From contig JANXDG010000073.1 in assembly GCA_025059805.1 (NCBI GenBank), positions 1-33,840 of the forward strand: a stretch of DNA of 33,840 nucleotides, written 5' to 3'. A program made the position numbers and the translations under genes. Origin of the DNA: Endomicrobiia bacterium. Its GTDB lineage: Bacteria > Elusimicrobiota > Endomicrobiia > DTEH01. Positions 25,310 through 33,581 of this stretch are shown piece after piece (the first letter of the stretch is position 1; each line of letters starts with the position of its first letter). The notes below the pieces were generated by a model. That model saw only the letters and a list, made by a program, of their open reading frames with translations, made no database searches and had not been told where the DNA came from.

Positions 25310-25821
25310 GACTTAAGTTTGTTATACCAATCGTACCAACTTGACAATTTTATAAGTTTTACAATTTTTAACTGCTCAACTTTATATGCTAAGTTTTTTC
25401 TATAAAAGACTATAAATTTCTGTACAACAACCACAGTTGGTATAAACAACAGAATTCCAATTACAAAACTACCAAGTACAACTGTATTGTAAAATCTTGT
25501 AAACGGTATGAACGGCATATTATAAAGTGATGTCCAAATATTTTCCATAAAATCTAATTTCACTAAAAGAAAATAACCAATCCTATGTGCAACAGGATCT
25601 ATAATGTAAGCTATAAGCTTAAACAGACCAGTAGATAAAAGAAAAGCAGAAAAGTTTACATTAAGAATAATTACACAAATTAATAAAAAAAAACTTAGAA
25701 GAGTACCTGTAGGTAGTAGCCCTGCTATGACTCCAAAACCAAACCCTAAAGCAATTTCTATAGGTGAGATATTTGAATGTAAAAACTGAACAATTGACTT
25801 AACAACCTTAAGCGGTATCAT
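25306..25821 (-). CDS. TIGR03546-like integral membrane protein (DUF2062-like)
   Basis: 171 residues. Hydrophobic stretches at about 23-43 (IALGFGFGVIAGLLPTGTLL), 45-72 and 110-135 indicate three or so membrane helices, and the GFGFGVIAGLLPTGTL loop resembles DUF2062 proteins. The C-terminal 35 residues are basic. It overlaps the AsmA-like gene by ATGA and is 8 bases after hisA. The two probably form an inner-membrane complex; no catalytic residues are apparent. The function is unknown. The family assignment rests on the DUF2062-like motif and on the partner gene. Confidence 0.72.
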   Translation of the reverse strand: MIPLKVVKSIVQFLHSNISPIEIALGFGFGVIAGLLPTGTLLSFFLLICVIILNVNFSAFLLSTGLFKLIAYIIDPVAHRIGYFLLVKLDFMENIWTSLYNMPFIPFTRFYNTVVLGSFVIGILLFIPTVVVVQKFIVFYRKNLAYKVEQLKIVKLIKLSSWYDWYNKLKS

Positions 25822-25829
25822 AAGAACGG

Positions 25830-26564
25830 TTACATCTCTGCGACTTTCATCGCTTCTTCAAATATTATAGTTTCAGCATAAAGAGCTTTACCAATTATAA
25901 CACCTTTAACCTTATATTCTTTTAGTGCTTTAACTTTTTCAATATCAGCTAAACTTGTAATACCACCAGAAAGGATAACTTCAAAGCCAAAATTTTTTAT
26001 CTCTTCCAAAAGTCCCTTTATTTTTTCGTAACCAAATCCTTGAAGTAACCCTTCACGATCAATATCTGTTAGTATGATCTCTTTAATTCCCAACTGCGAT
26101 ATTTTTTGTAAATATTCTTTTATATCAATAGGAATCTCTTCTTTCCAGCCGCCAATGGCAAGTTTGTCTTCTTTGATATCTACTGCAGCAATAATTTTAC
26201 CTTTAAATTCGGTTATTATCTTCTTAGCTTCGTCTGGATTGTTTATGATAACAGTACTAATAATTATTCTATCTACACCAATTTTGTCAAGTTCCTTAAC
26301 TGTCCTGAAATTTCGTACCCCACCACCAAATTGTATTGGTATACTTAAAGATTTTCTAATATCTCTTATAATACTCCAATGCTGAACACAGCCTACATAA
26401 GCACCGTCTAGATCTATTAAATGTAACAACTTTGCTCCTCTTGATTGCCACAGGCGTGCTATAAAAACAGGATCATTAGAATACACTATCTCTTGATCTA
26501 ATCTTCCCTGTGTTAATCTCACACATTTACCTTGATGTAAATCAACTGCTGGAATTATTAACAT
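25830..26564 (-). CDS. hisA: HisA, ProFAR isomerase
   Basis: 244 residues, a (beta/alpha)8 barrel that isomerises ProFAR to PRFAR in histidine synthesis. Features: IPAVDLHQGKCVRL with catalytic D8, the first phosphate loop IQFGGGVRN, AAVDI with D129 in the second half, TDIDREGLLQG and the second phosphate loop ILSGGITSLADI. The length and both half-barrel phosphate loops are normal. The neighbours upstream (accC) and downstream (the TIGR03546-type gene) are not histidine genes; hisI follows after that pair. Other his genes are absent here. Confidence 0.96.
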   Translation of the reverse strand: MLIIPAVDLHQGKCVRLTQGRLDQEIVYSNDPVFIARLWQSRGAKLLHLIDLDGAYVGCVQHWSIIRDIRKSLSIPIQFGGGVRNFRTVKELDKIGVDRIIISTVIINNPDEAKKIITEFKGKIIAAVDIKEDKLAIGGWKEEIPIDIKEYLQKISQLGIKEIILTDIDREGLLQGFGYEKIKGLLEEIKNFGFEVILSGGITSLADIEKVKALKEYKVKGVIIGKALYAETIIFEEAMKVAEM

Positions 26565-26610
26565 TCTAATAAGATCCTATGTTTTATATGTTTTGTTAAA
26601 AACTAAAAAG

Positions 26611-27984
26611 TTAGGCTTGTTCGTATATATATTTATGTAAGAAATTTGTTGTGACATCACCTTCAATAAAAGCTTGTGTTTGTAACACGCGTTTATGAAA
26701 CGGTATCGTTGTTTTTATACCGTTAATTTTAAACTCATCTAATGCTCGTAGCATACGTCTTATTGCTTCTTGCCTATTTGTTCCTATAACTATAAGTTTT
26801 GCAATCAAAGAATCATAGAATGTCGGTATAGTATATCCAGCATATATGTGAGTATCAACCCTAACTCCATTCCCACCAGGGAAAGTTACACTCTCTATTT
26901 TCCCTGGCGAAGGCAAGAAATCTTTATCCGGATCTTCAGCATTGATTCTACATTCAATCGCATGACCACAAATTGAAATATCGTCGGCATCAAATCTAAG
27001 TTTTTCCCCAGATGCTATTAATATCTGTTCTTTTACAAGATCTAACGCTCGTTTACCTTTTATCAACGAAATAGCTTCAGTCACTGGATGTTCAACCTGG
27101 ATCCTGGTATTCATTTCCATAAAATAAAAATTCCCCTTTTTATCCATAATAAACTCTACAGTACCTGCTGAATAATAACCTATTTCTTCTGCAAGTTTTG
27201 TTGCTGCACGACCAATCTTTTTTCTTAAATGTTCATTTACCACACTACACGGACTTTCTTCTATCAATTTCTGATGTCTTCTCTGTATGGAACAATCTCT
27301 TTCAGGGAAGTATACAACATTCCCCTTTTTGTCTGCTAAAATTTGTATTTCCACATGCTTTGGTTCTTCAATATATTTTTCTACATATATTTTATCAGAA
27401 CCAAACGCTTTCTTTGATTCCTCCATTGCTGTTAATAAAGCTATCCTTAATGATTCTTCGGAGTTTACTATTCTCATGCCTTTACCACCACCACCCATCG
27501 CAGCTTTAATAATTACAGGAAATCCTATTTTTTTAATTTCTTTAATTAGTGCTATATCATCCGGATTTTTCACAGATTCTTCAATACCTGGCACAACAGG
27601 AACACCAGCTTTCTTCGCAATTTTTTTAGCTTCTATTTTATCTCCCATCTTTTCTATACTCTCTTTTGACGGTCCTACAAATATAATACCACATGCTTCA
27701 CATACTTCAGCAAAATATGAGTTTTCAGATAAAAACCCATACCCTGGATGAACCGCATCAGCACCCGTAGCCTCACATGCTGAGATTATGCTTGGTATTG
27801 AAAGATAGCTTTCCGTTGCAGGTCCTGGACCTATACAAATTTTTTCATCTGCTAACATAGTATGTAAACAATCTTTATCAGCTTCTGAATATATAGCTAC
27901 AGTTTTTATACCAAGTTCTTTTGCAGCGCGTATAACTCGTATTGCTATTTCACCTCTGTTTGCTATTAATAGTTTTTTTATCAT
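26611..27984 (-). CDS. accC: AccC, biotin carboxylase subunit of acetyl-CoA carboxylase
   Basis: 457 residues, ATP-grasp enzyme that carboxylates biotin on AccB using bicarbonate and ATP. Motifs: KKLLIANRGEIAIRVIRA at the start, HPGYGFLSEN, the glycine-rich AAMGGGGKGMRIV, RDCSIQRRHQKLIEE and EMNTRIQVEHPVTE. It has no fused carrier or carboxyltransferase domain, fitting the separate AccB/AccC system. It overlaps accB by one base (TAATG). accA and accD are not in the window. Its product, malonyl-CoA, links to the malonate-related mdcA elsewhere in the window only by chemistry. Confidence 0.96.
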   Translation of the reverse strand: MIKKLLIANRGEIAIRVIRAAKELGIKTVAIYSEADKDCLHTMLADEKICIGPGPATESYLSIPSIISACEATGADAVHPGYGFLSENSYFAEVCEACGIIFVGPSKESIEKMGDKIEAKKIAKKAGVPVVPGIEESVKNPDDIALIKEIKKIGFPVIIKAAMGGGGKGMRIVNSEESLRIALLTAMEESKKAFGSDKIYVEKYIEEPKHVEIQILADKKGNVVYFPERDCSIQRRHQKLIEESPCSVVNEHLRKKIGRAATKLAEEIGYYSAGTVEFIMDKKGNFYFMEMNTRIQVEHPVTEAISLIKGKRALDLVKEQILIASGEKLRFDADDISICGHAIECRINAEDPDKDFLPSPGKIESVTFPGGNGVRVDTHIYAGYTIPTFYDSLIAKLIVIGTNRQEAIRRMLRALDEFKINGIKTTIPFHKRVLQTQAFIEGDVTTNFLHKYIYEQA

Positions 27985-28442
27985 TATTTTACTTCCTCTA
28001 AAACAATTAAAGGTTGTCCATATTCTACAAACTTACTATCTTCTACTAATATTTTTTTAACAACTCCATCTTGAGGACTAACAACATCTCTCAAAATCTT
28101 CATTGTTTCTATCACAGCAACTTTTTGTCCTTGTTTTATTTGAGCCCCTTCCACGATAAACGGTGGATGATCTTTTGAAATTGATAAAAGGAACTTACCC
28201 ACCATTGGAGAAGTTATCACAAATTCTTTTTTATCTTTTTGTTCTTCTTTAGTAGATTCCTGCTTAATTTGACTTTCAGTTTCACCTAAACTCTGTTGTT
28301 TTTTTATAGAGCCGCTATATTGAATACCTGGCTTTCTTTTAAGTAGGATTACCTCACCATCAGGAGCTGTTATTTCTAATTCTTCAATATCTGTTGTTGA
28401 TAGAAAATCTATATATTGTTGTATGTCGTTTATATTTGCCAA
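27984..28442 (-). CDS. accB: AccB, biotin carboxyl carrier protein
   Basis: 152 residues. An N-terminal helical segment (INDIQQYIDFLSTTDIEELEI) typical of AccB is followed by a Gln/Glu/Lys-rich linker (about 45-72) and a biotinyl domain (about 73-152). The biotin-carrying Lys is K115 in IETMKILRD, a variant of the common EAMKMM/EAMKLM motif. TTG at 28442 is the start: a GGAGG site lies 9 bases upstream and no ATG fits. Acts with AccC, whose gene overlaps its stop, in the first step of fatty acid synthesis. A 45-base gap separates it from ppdK upstream. Confidence 0.95.
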   Translation of the reverse strand: MANINDIQQYIDFLSTTDIEELEITAPDGEVILLKRKPGIQYSGSIKKQQSLGETESQIKQESTKEEQKDKKEFVITSPMVGKFLLSISKDHPPFIVEGAQIKQGQKVAVIETMKILRDVVSPQDGVVKKILVEDSKFVEYGQPLIVLEEVK

Positions 28443-28451
28443 TTTAATTTA

Positions 28452-28456
28452 CCTCC
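28452..28456 (-). promoter_or_regulatory. Ribosome-binding site supporting a TTG start for accB
   Basis: GGAGG on the - strand, 9 bases before TTG 28442. Confidence 0.65.
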
Positions 28457-28487
28457 AGCAAAAAATTATATTTTTTAAGTATATAAA

Positions 28488-31253
28488 CTATTTTTTCTTT
28501 TTTTCTTCAACAACAGCCTGTGCAGCAGCTAAAATTGCTAACGGAACCCTGTATGGAGAACATGATACATAATCCATACCAATTTTATAACAAAACTTTA
28601 CCGATTCCGGATCACCACCGTGTTCACCACAGATACCTATTTTAAGTTTTGGTTTTACTTTTCTACCTTTTGCTATACCAATTTTTATTAATTCACCTAT
28701 ACCTTCAAAGTCAACCGTTTGGAATGGATCTTTTGGTAACAAATCTTTCTCCAGATATTTTGGTAAGAAACCACCAATGTCATCCCGCGAAAATCCAAAT
28801 CCCATCTGTGTTAAATCATTAGTACCAAATGAAAAAAATTCAGAAACTTCAGCTAGTTTGTCAGCTACGATACATGCACGAGGTATCTCTATCATTGTAC
28901 CTACAACAAGAGGAAGTTTCTTTCTATCAATTTTAAACTTTATTATTACTTCTTGATAAACCTTATCAATTATCTCTTTTTGGTTAATAATTTCTTTCTC
29001 AGTAGAAGTCACAGGAATCATAATTTCAGGCATTGCTTTTTTCCCTTCTTTAACCAGCTCAGCTGCTGCTTCAAGTATAGCTCTTACTTGATACTCAGTT
29101 ATTTCTGGATACGATATACCCAAACGTACACCTCTGTGACCCATCATAGGATTAACCTCATGAAGCTTAGCTGTACGTTTTTCAAATTCTTCTTCTGTAA
29201 TTCCGAGGTCTTGGATAAGTTTTTCTCTTTCGTCTTTTCTTTTTGGTACAAATTCGTGAAGAGGTGGGTCCAATAATCTTATAGTAACTGGTAATCCCTC
29301 CATAACATCAAGTGTCTTTTTTATATCTTCCTTCATATATGGGAACAGTTCGTCTAACGCTTTTCGTCTTTCTTCTTCATTAGTAGAGACAATCATCTTT
29401 CTTAGTATAAACAAAGGTTTATCCGAACCTTCGCCATAAAACATATGTTCTGTTCTAAACAAACCAATCCCTTCTGCACCAAACATACGTGCTTTCTTTG
29501 CGTCCTGTGGAGTGTCAGCGTTTGTGCGTACACCAAGTTTTCTAACTTTGTTGCATATTTTTATAAATTCCATAAAGAATGGATTGTCTTCAGCAGCTTT
29601 AACTAAAGGTATCTGACCAAGATAGACATTACCTTTTGTACCGTTAAGCGTAATCCAATCGCCTTCTTTTACAACTATATCTTTTACTCTAAATACTTTC
29701 TTCTCATAGTCAATGTGAATATCTCCAGCTCCAACAATACAACATTTACCCCATCCTCTCGCAACCAACGCTGCATGTGAGGTCATACCACCACGTGCCG
29801 TAAGTATCCCAACTGCTGCACGCATACCTTCAACATCTTCAGGATTTGTCTCTTCCCTAACAAGTATGACTTGTTCGCCTTTCTTTGTCCACTCAACTGC
29901 ATCATTTGCTGTAAACACGACCTTGCCTACAGCACCACCAGGACCCGCAGGTAAACCTTTTGCTAAAAGTTTTGCCTCTTTCTCTTTAATAGGGTCAACT
30001 ATTGGATGTAAAACTTCATCAAGCTGAGTTGGAGATACACGCATAACTGCTTCCTCTGCTGAAATAAGTTTTTCTTTGTACATCTCCACTGCCATACGAA
30101 CAGCAGCAGGTCCGTTCCTTTTACCAACACGGCATTGTAACATCCAAAGTTTACCTCTCTCAATAGTGAACTCTATATCTAACATATCACGGTAATGTTT
30201 TTCTAAACGTTTACATATATCTTCCAGCTGTTTATAAATGCTAGGAAACTGTTTTTCTAACGATGGTAAACCTTTACTATGTTCTGTCCTTGAATATTCA
30301 TTCACAGGATACGGAGTTCTGATACCAGCAACAACATCTTCACCCTGTGCATTAGGCAACCACTCGCCATAAAATTTATTTTCACCAGTTGCAGGGTTAC
30401 GTGTAAACCCAACACCTGTACCCGAATCTTCACCCATATTACCAAAAACCATTGCTTGAACGTTCACCGCTGTTCCCCAATCATCAGGTATACCTTCAAT
30501 TCTTCTATATGCTACTGCTCGTTTACCGTTCCAACTTAAAAATACAGCACGTATCCCGCCCCAAAGTTGTTCATAAGGATCTTCAGGAAATTCTTTACCT
30601 AACACCTCTTTAACTTTCTTTTTATAAATTTTCACTAATTCTTTCAGATCTTCAGCGGTAAGATCAGTGTCAAGTTTAACACCTTTTTTTTGTTTCATTT
30701 TTTCAAGTTCTTTCTCAAGCTGTTGACGTACACCTTTACCTTCTTCAGGTTCAATACCTTCTGCCTTTTCCATAACAACATCAGCATACATCTGTATCAA
30801 CCTGCGGTATGCGTCATATACAAACCTTGGATTATTAGTCTGTTTTATTAATCCAACAGCTGTCTGATCGTTTAAACCAATATTAAGTACTGTTTCCATC
30901 ATACCTGGCATTGATCTTCTTGCGCCTGAACGTACTGAAACTAACAGTGGATTTTCTGGATCACCAAATTTTTTTTCCATAATACTTTCTATATATCTCA
31001 ACCCTGCTTCTACTTGCTCTTTTAATCCTGTGGGATACTTTCGGTTATTTTTATAGAAATAAGTACATACTTCAGTTGTAATAGTAAACCCGGCAGGTAC
31101 CGGAAGTTTCAAATCTTTATGTCCAGCCATCTCAGCAAGATTTGCACCTTTCCCACCTAAAAGTTCTTTCATCCTCTCATTACCATCAGCTTTACCTCCA
31201 CCAAACAAGTATACATATTTAGGTATCCTAGTACTTTTAACTTTTTTCTTCAT
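28488..31253 (-). CDS. ppdK: Pyruvate, phosphate dikinase
   Basis: 921 residues; interconverts pyruvate, ATP and phosphate with PEP, AMP and PPi. The ATP-grasp N-terminal half includes GGKGANLAEMAG and SVRSGARRSMPGMMETVLN. The swivelling domain carries the phospho-His H493 (TARGGMTSHAALVARG). The PEP-binding barrel holds GIGLFRTEHMF, NDLTQMGFGFSRDD, GICGEHGGDP and the catalytic Cys 898 in VSCSPYRVPL. Length is somewhat above the common 870-890 but no stray domain is seen. It points to pyrophosphate-linked glycolysis or gluconeogenesis, common in anaerobes. An AAGGAG site precedes the ATG; an 11-bp inverted repeat lies in the leader. It is followed by accB. Confidence 0.98.
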   Translation of the reverse strand: MKKKVKSTRIPKYVYLFGGGKADGNERMKELLGGKGANLAEMAGHKDLKLPVPAGFTITTEVCTYFYKNNRKYPTGLKEQVEAGLRYIESIMEKKFGDPENPLLVSVRSGARRSMPGMMETVLNIGLNDQTAVGLIKQTNNPRFVYDAYRRLIQMYADVVMEKAEGIEPEEGKGVRQQLEKELEKMKQKKGVKLDTDLTAEDLKELVKIYKKKVKEVLGKEFPEDPYEQLWGGIRAVFLSWNGKRAVAYRRIEGIPDDWGTAVNVQAMVFGNMGEDSGTGVGFTRNPATGENKFYGEWLPNAQGEDVVAGIRTPYPVNEYSRTEHSKGLPSLEKQFPSIYKQLEDICKRLEKHYRDMLDIEFTIERGKLWMLQCRVGKRNGPAAVRMAVEMYKEKLISAEEAVMRVSPTQLDEVLHPIVDPIKEKEAKLLAKGLPAGPGGAVGKVVFTANDAVEWTKKGEQVILVREETNPEDVEGMRAAVGILTARGGMTSHAALVARGWGKCCIVGAGDIHIDYEKKVFRVKDIVVKEGDWITLNGTKGNVYLGQIPLVKAAEDNPFFMEFIKICNKVRKLGVRTNADTPQDAKKARMFGAEGIGLFRTEHMFYGEGSDKPLFILRKMIVSTNEEERRKALDELFPYMKEDIKKTLDVMEGLPVTIRLLDPPLHEFVPKRKDEREKLIQDLGITEEEFEKRTAKLHEVNPMMGHRGVRLGISYPEITEYQVRAILEAAAELVKEGKKAMPEIMIPVTSTEKEIINQKEIIDKVYQEVIIKFKIDRKKLPLVVGTMIEIPRACIVADKLAEVSEFFSFGTNDLTQMGFGFSRDDIGGFLPKYLEKDLLPKDPFQTVDFEGIGELIKIGIAKGRKVKPKLKIGICGEHGGDPESVKFCYKIGMDYVSCSPYRVPLAILAAAQAVVEEKKKK

Positions 31254-31273
31254 AAATTTATTACTCCTTTCTT

Positions 31274-31318
31274 TTTAGTAAAAATTTATAATTAAAACAG
31301 CATAAGTTTTTTACTAAA
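31274..31318 (-). repeat. Perfect 11-bp inverted repeat in the ppdK leader
   Basis: TTTAGTAAAAA (31274-31284) and its exact reverse complement TTTTTACTAAA (31308-31318) are separated by 23 bases, just upstream of the ppdK ribosome-binding site. It may be an operator or a weak RNA hairpin. It is AT-rich, so chance is possible. The remainder of the 102-base gap shows nothing else firm. Confidence 0.45.
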
Positions 31319-31355
31319 TTTCCAATATAAGTTTCAATATAAGGAGAGTAAGAAA

Positions 31356-32285
31356 TTAAATTTTAGTTTTAAAATAATCAATCGTAAGTTTCAAACCTTC
31401 CTCTAAAGAAACTTTTGGTTGCCATCTCAACATTTTTTTTGCTTTAGTTATGTCTGGCCGACGTTGACGAGGATCGTCCTTAGGTAACGGTTTGAAAACT
31501 ATTTTACTTGACGACCCTGTAAGTTTCTTAATTAAATATGCAAAGTCAATAATTTTTAGTTCTGTTGGATTACCAAGATTGATTGGTTCTGTAATGTTTT
31601 TAAACAATAATTTATATATTCCTTCAATAAGATCTGAAATGTAACAAAATGACCTAGTTTGTGTACCGTCACCGTAGACAGTTATTGGTTTGTTCTTCAA
31701 TGCTTGATATATAAAATTTGGTACAACTCTACCATCATTGAGACGCATCCTGGGACCATATGTGTTAAAAATGCGAACTATTCTTACAGAAATTTTATGT
31801 TCTCTGTGATATGCCATTGTCATAGCTTCAGCAAAACGTTTTGCTTCGTCGTATACTCCTCGTGGACCTACAGGGTTAACATTGCCCCAATACTCTTCAG
31901 GTTGAGGAGATACAAGTGGATCTCCGTAAACCTCCGAAGTTGAAGCAAGCATAAATACTGCTTTTTTTTCTTTGGCTAATCCTAAAGCTTTATGTGTACC
32001 CAACGCACCAACTTTAAGCGTTTGAATAGGATACCGTAAGTAATCCTCTGGTGATGCAGGTGAAGCGAAGTGTAAAACCGCGTCAACTTTGCCTAGAACA
32101 TGAATAAAATTTGTCACATCATGTTTAATAAATAGAAATTTATCATTGCCAAATAAATGTTCAATATTTTCTAAACTTCCTGTAATAAGATTGTCAATAC
32201 AGACAACCGAGTGCCCTTTTTTAATAAAATAATCACACAAATGAGAACCTATAAATCCTGCCCCACCTGTTATTACTACTCTCAT
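31356..32285 (-). CDS. UDP-glucuronate decarboxylase (UDP-xylose synthase)
   Basis: 309 residues, extended short-chain dehydrogenase fold. The NAD-binding [10 protein letters not shown] lies at the N-terminus, with the catalytic TSEVYGDP and Y145-x-x-x-K149 (VYDEAKRF). [16 protein letters not shown] and [18 protein letters not shown] are characteristic of UDP-glucuronate decarboxylases rather than simple epimerases. It would turn UDP-glucuronate, the product of the upstream dehydrogenase, into UDP-xylose. The ribosome-binding site AAGGAG lies within the last codons of the upstream gene, 6 bases before this start. A dTDP-glucose dehydratase is less likely given these motifs. Confidence 0.88.
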   Translation of the reverse strand: MRVVITGGAGFIGSHLCDYFIKKGHSVVCIDNLITGSLENIEHLFGNDKFLFIKHDVTNFIHVLGKVDAVLHFASPASPEDYLRYPIQTLKVGALGTHKALGLAKEKKAVFMLASTSEVYGDPLVSPQPEEYWGNVNPVGPRGVYDEAKRFAEAMTMAYHREHKISVRIVRIFNTYGPRMRLNDGRVVPNFIYQALKNKPITVYGDGTQTRSFCYISDLIEGIYKLLFKNITEPINLGNPTELKIIDFAYLIKKLTGSSSKIVFKPLPKDDPRQRRPDITKAKKMLRWQPKVSLEEGLKLTIDYFKTKI

Positions 32286-32291
32286 TTATAA

Positions 32292-33581
32292 TTAACTCCT
32301 TCCTATACATTTATAAATAAATCCAAATTTTTGCATTGTTTCAGGATCAAAAATATTTCTTCCGTCAACAATTACCGGTTGCAGCATAAGCTTTTTAACT
32401 TTTGCTAAGTCAAGCCCTCTAAACTCATCCCACTCTGTTAAAATTACAAGACAGTCTGCATTTTTTGCAACTTCATATGGAGAATTACAATATTCTATTT
32501 CTTGGAACAGTTGTTTCATTTTGTCCATAGCTTTAGGATCGTATACTTTAATTTTTGCTCCTTTTTGTCTAAGAGATCGAATCACATATATGGAAGGTGC
32601 TTCACGAATATCGTCAGTATTAGGTTTAAATGACAACCCTAAAATCCCAACTGTTTTATCTTTAACAATCCATAAGCTATCTTCAATTTTTTTAACAAAA
32701 AGTTCACGTTGACGTTGGTTAATTTTTTTTACTTCTTTAAGTAAAGAAAAATCATAACCGATTTTCTCTGCAATCCAGATAAACGCATCAACATCTTTCG
32801 GGAAACAACTGCCACCATAACCTATCCCTGCACGCAAGAAATCTTTCCCGATTCGTCTATCAAGGCCCATCCCTAACGCTACTTTTTCAACATCAGCACC
32901 TGAAAGTTCACAAATGTTAGCTACTGCGTTAATGAAAGAAATTTTCATAGCAAGAAATGAATTAGATGCATGTTTTATAAGCTCAGCACTTTTTGTATCT
33001 ACTACAATCTTTGGTGCTTTAATTTTGCTATATAGTTTCAACATAATTCTTTTAGCTCTTTCAGATTCAACACCTATCACTATTCTGTCAGGATAGAGGA
33101 AATCTTTAACTGCTGAACCTTCTCTTAAAAATTCTGGGTTTGACACTACATCAAATTTTACATTATTATTTTTTTTATATTTTTCTATCGTAATTTTTAT
33201 CCATTGTGCTGTCTCTACAGGCACTGTGGATTTTTCAACTATCACTTTGTAATCATCAAGATATTTCGCAATTTCTCTAGAAACACTTTCAACATAACTT
33301 AGGTCTGGGGAACCATCAGGGTTTGAGGGCGTACCTACTGCTATAAACACTATATCATTACCAATTACTGCTTCTTTGATGTTCGTAGAAAACTTTAACT
33401 TTCTCTTATTTTTCTTTAACAACTTTTCAATACCAGGTTCAAAAATCGGTGTTTTACCAGCAAGTAATTTTTTTATTTTTTCTACATCGTTGTCAACACA
33501 AATAACATAGTGTCCTATCTCTGCAAGGCATACACCCGTCGTTAACCCGACATAGCCACAACCTATAATTCCAACTTTCAT
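32292..33581 (-). CDS. ugd: UDP-glucose 6-dehydrogenase
   Basis: 429 residues; oxidises UDP-glucose twice to UDP-glucuronate. N-terminal NAD site GIIGCGYVGLTTGVCLAEIGH, then IAVGTPSNPDGSPDLS, VEKSTVPV, NPEFLREGSAVKDF and PDRIVIG. The catalytic Cys is C259 in GYGGSCFPKD. The C-terminal domain has GILGLSFKPNTDDIREAPS and ends near 420. A GDP-mannose dehydrogenase is a related alternative, but the next enzyme uses UDP-glucuronate. Its ATG overlaps the stop of the Wzz-like gene (ATGA), linking precursor supply to polysaccharide assembly. Confidence 0.94.
   Translation of the reverse strand: MKVGIIGCGYVGLTTGVCLAEIGHYVICVDNDVEKIKKLLAGKTPIFEPGIEKLLKKNKRKLKFSTNIKEAVIGNDIVFIAVGTPSNPDGSPDLSYVESVSREIAKYLDDYKVIVEKSTVPVETAQWIKITIEKYKKNNNVKFDVVSNPEFLREGSAVKDFLYPDRIVIGVESERAKRIMLKLYSKIKAPKIVVDTKSAELIKHASNSFLAMKISFINAVANICELSGADVEKVALGMGLDRRIGKDFLRAGIGYGGSCFPKDVDAFIWIAEKIGYDFSLLKEVKKINQRQRELFVKKIEDSLWIVKDKTVGILGLSFKPNTDDIREAPSIYVIRSLRQKGAKIKVYDPKAMDKMKQLFQEIEYCNSPYEVAKNADCLVILTEWDEFRGLDLAKVKKLMLQPVIVDGRNIFDPETMQKFGFIYKCIGRS

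Noticed and set aside
27287-27751. A 154-codon frame on the + strand opposite accC
   Set aside because: It is antisense to a well-conserved biotin carboxylase, has no recognisable domain and no convincing ribosome-binding site. The similar long + frames at 9876-10334, 8547-8876 and 4120-4437 were dropped for the same reason.
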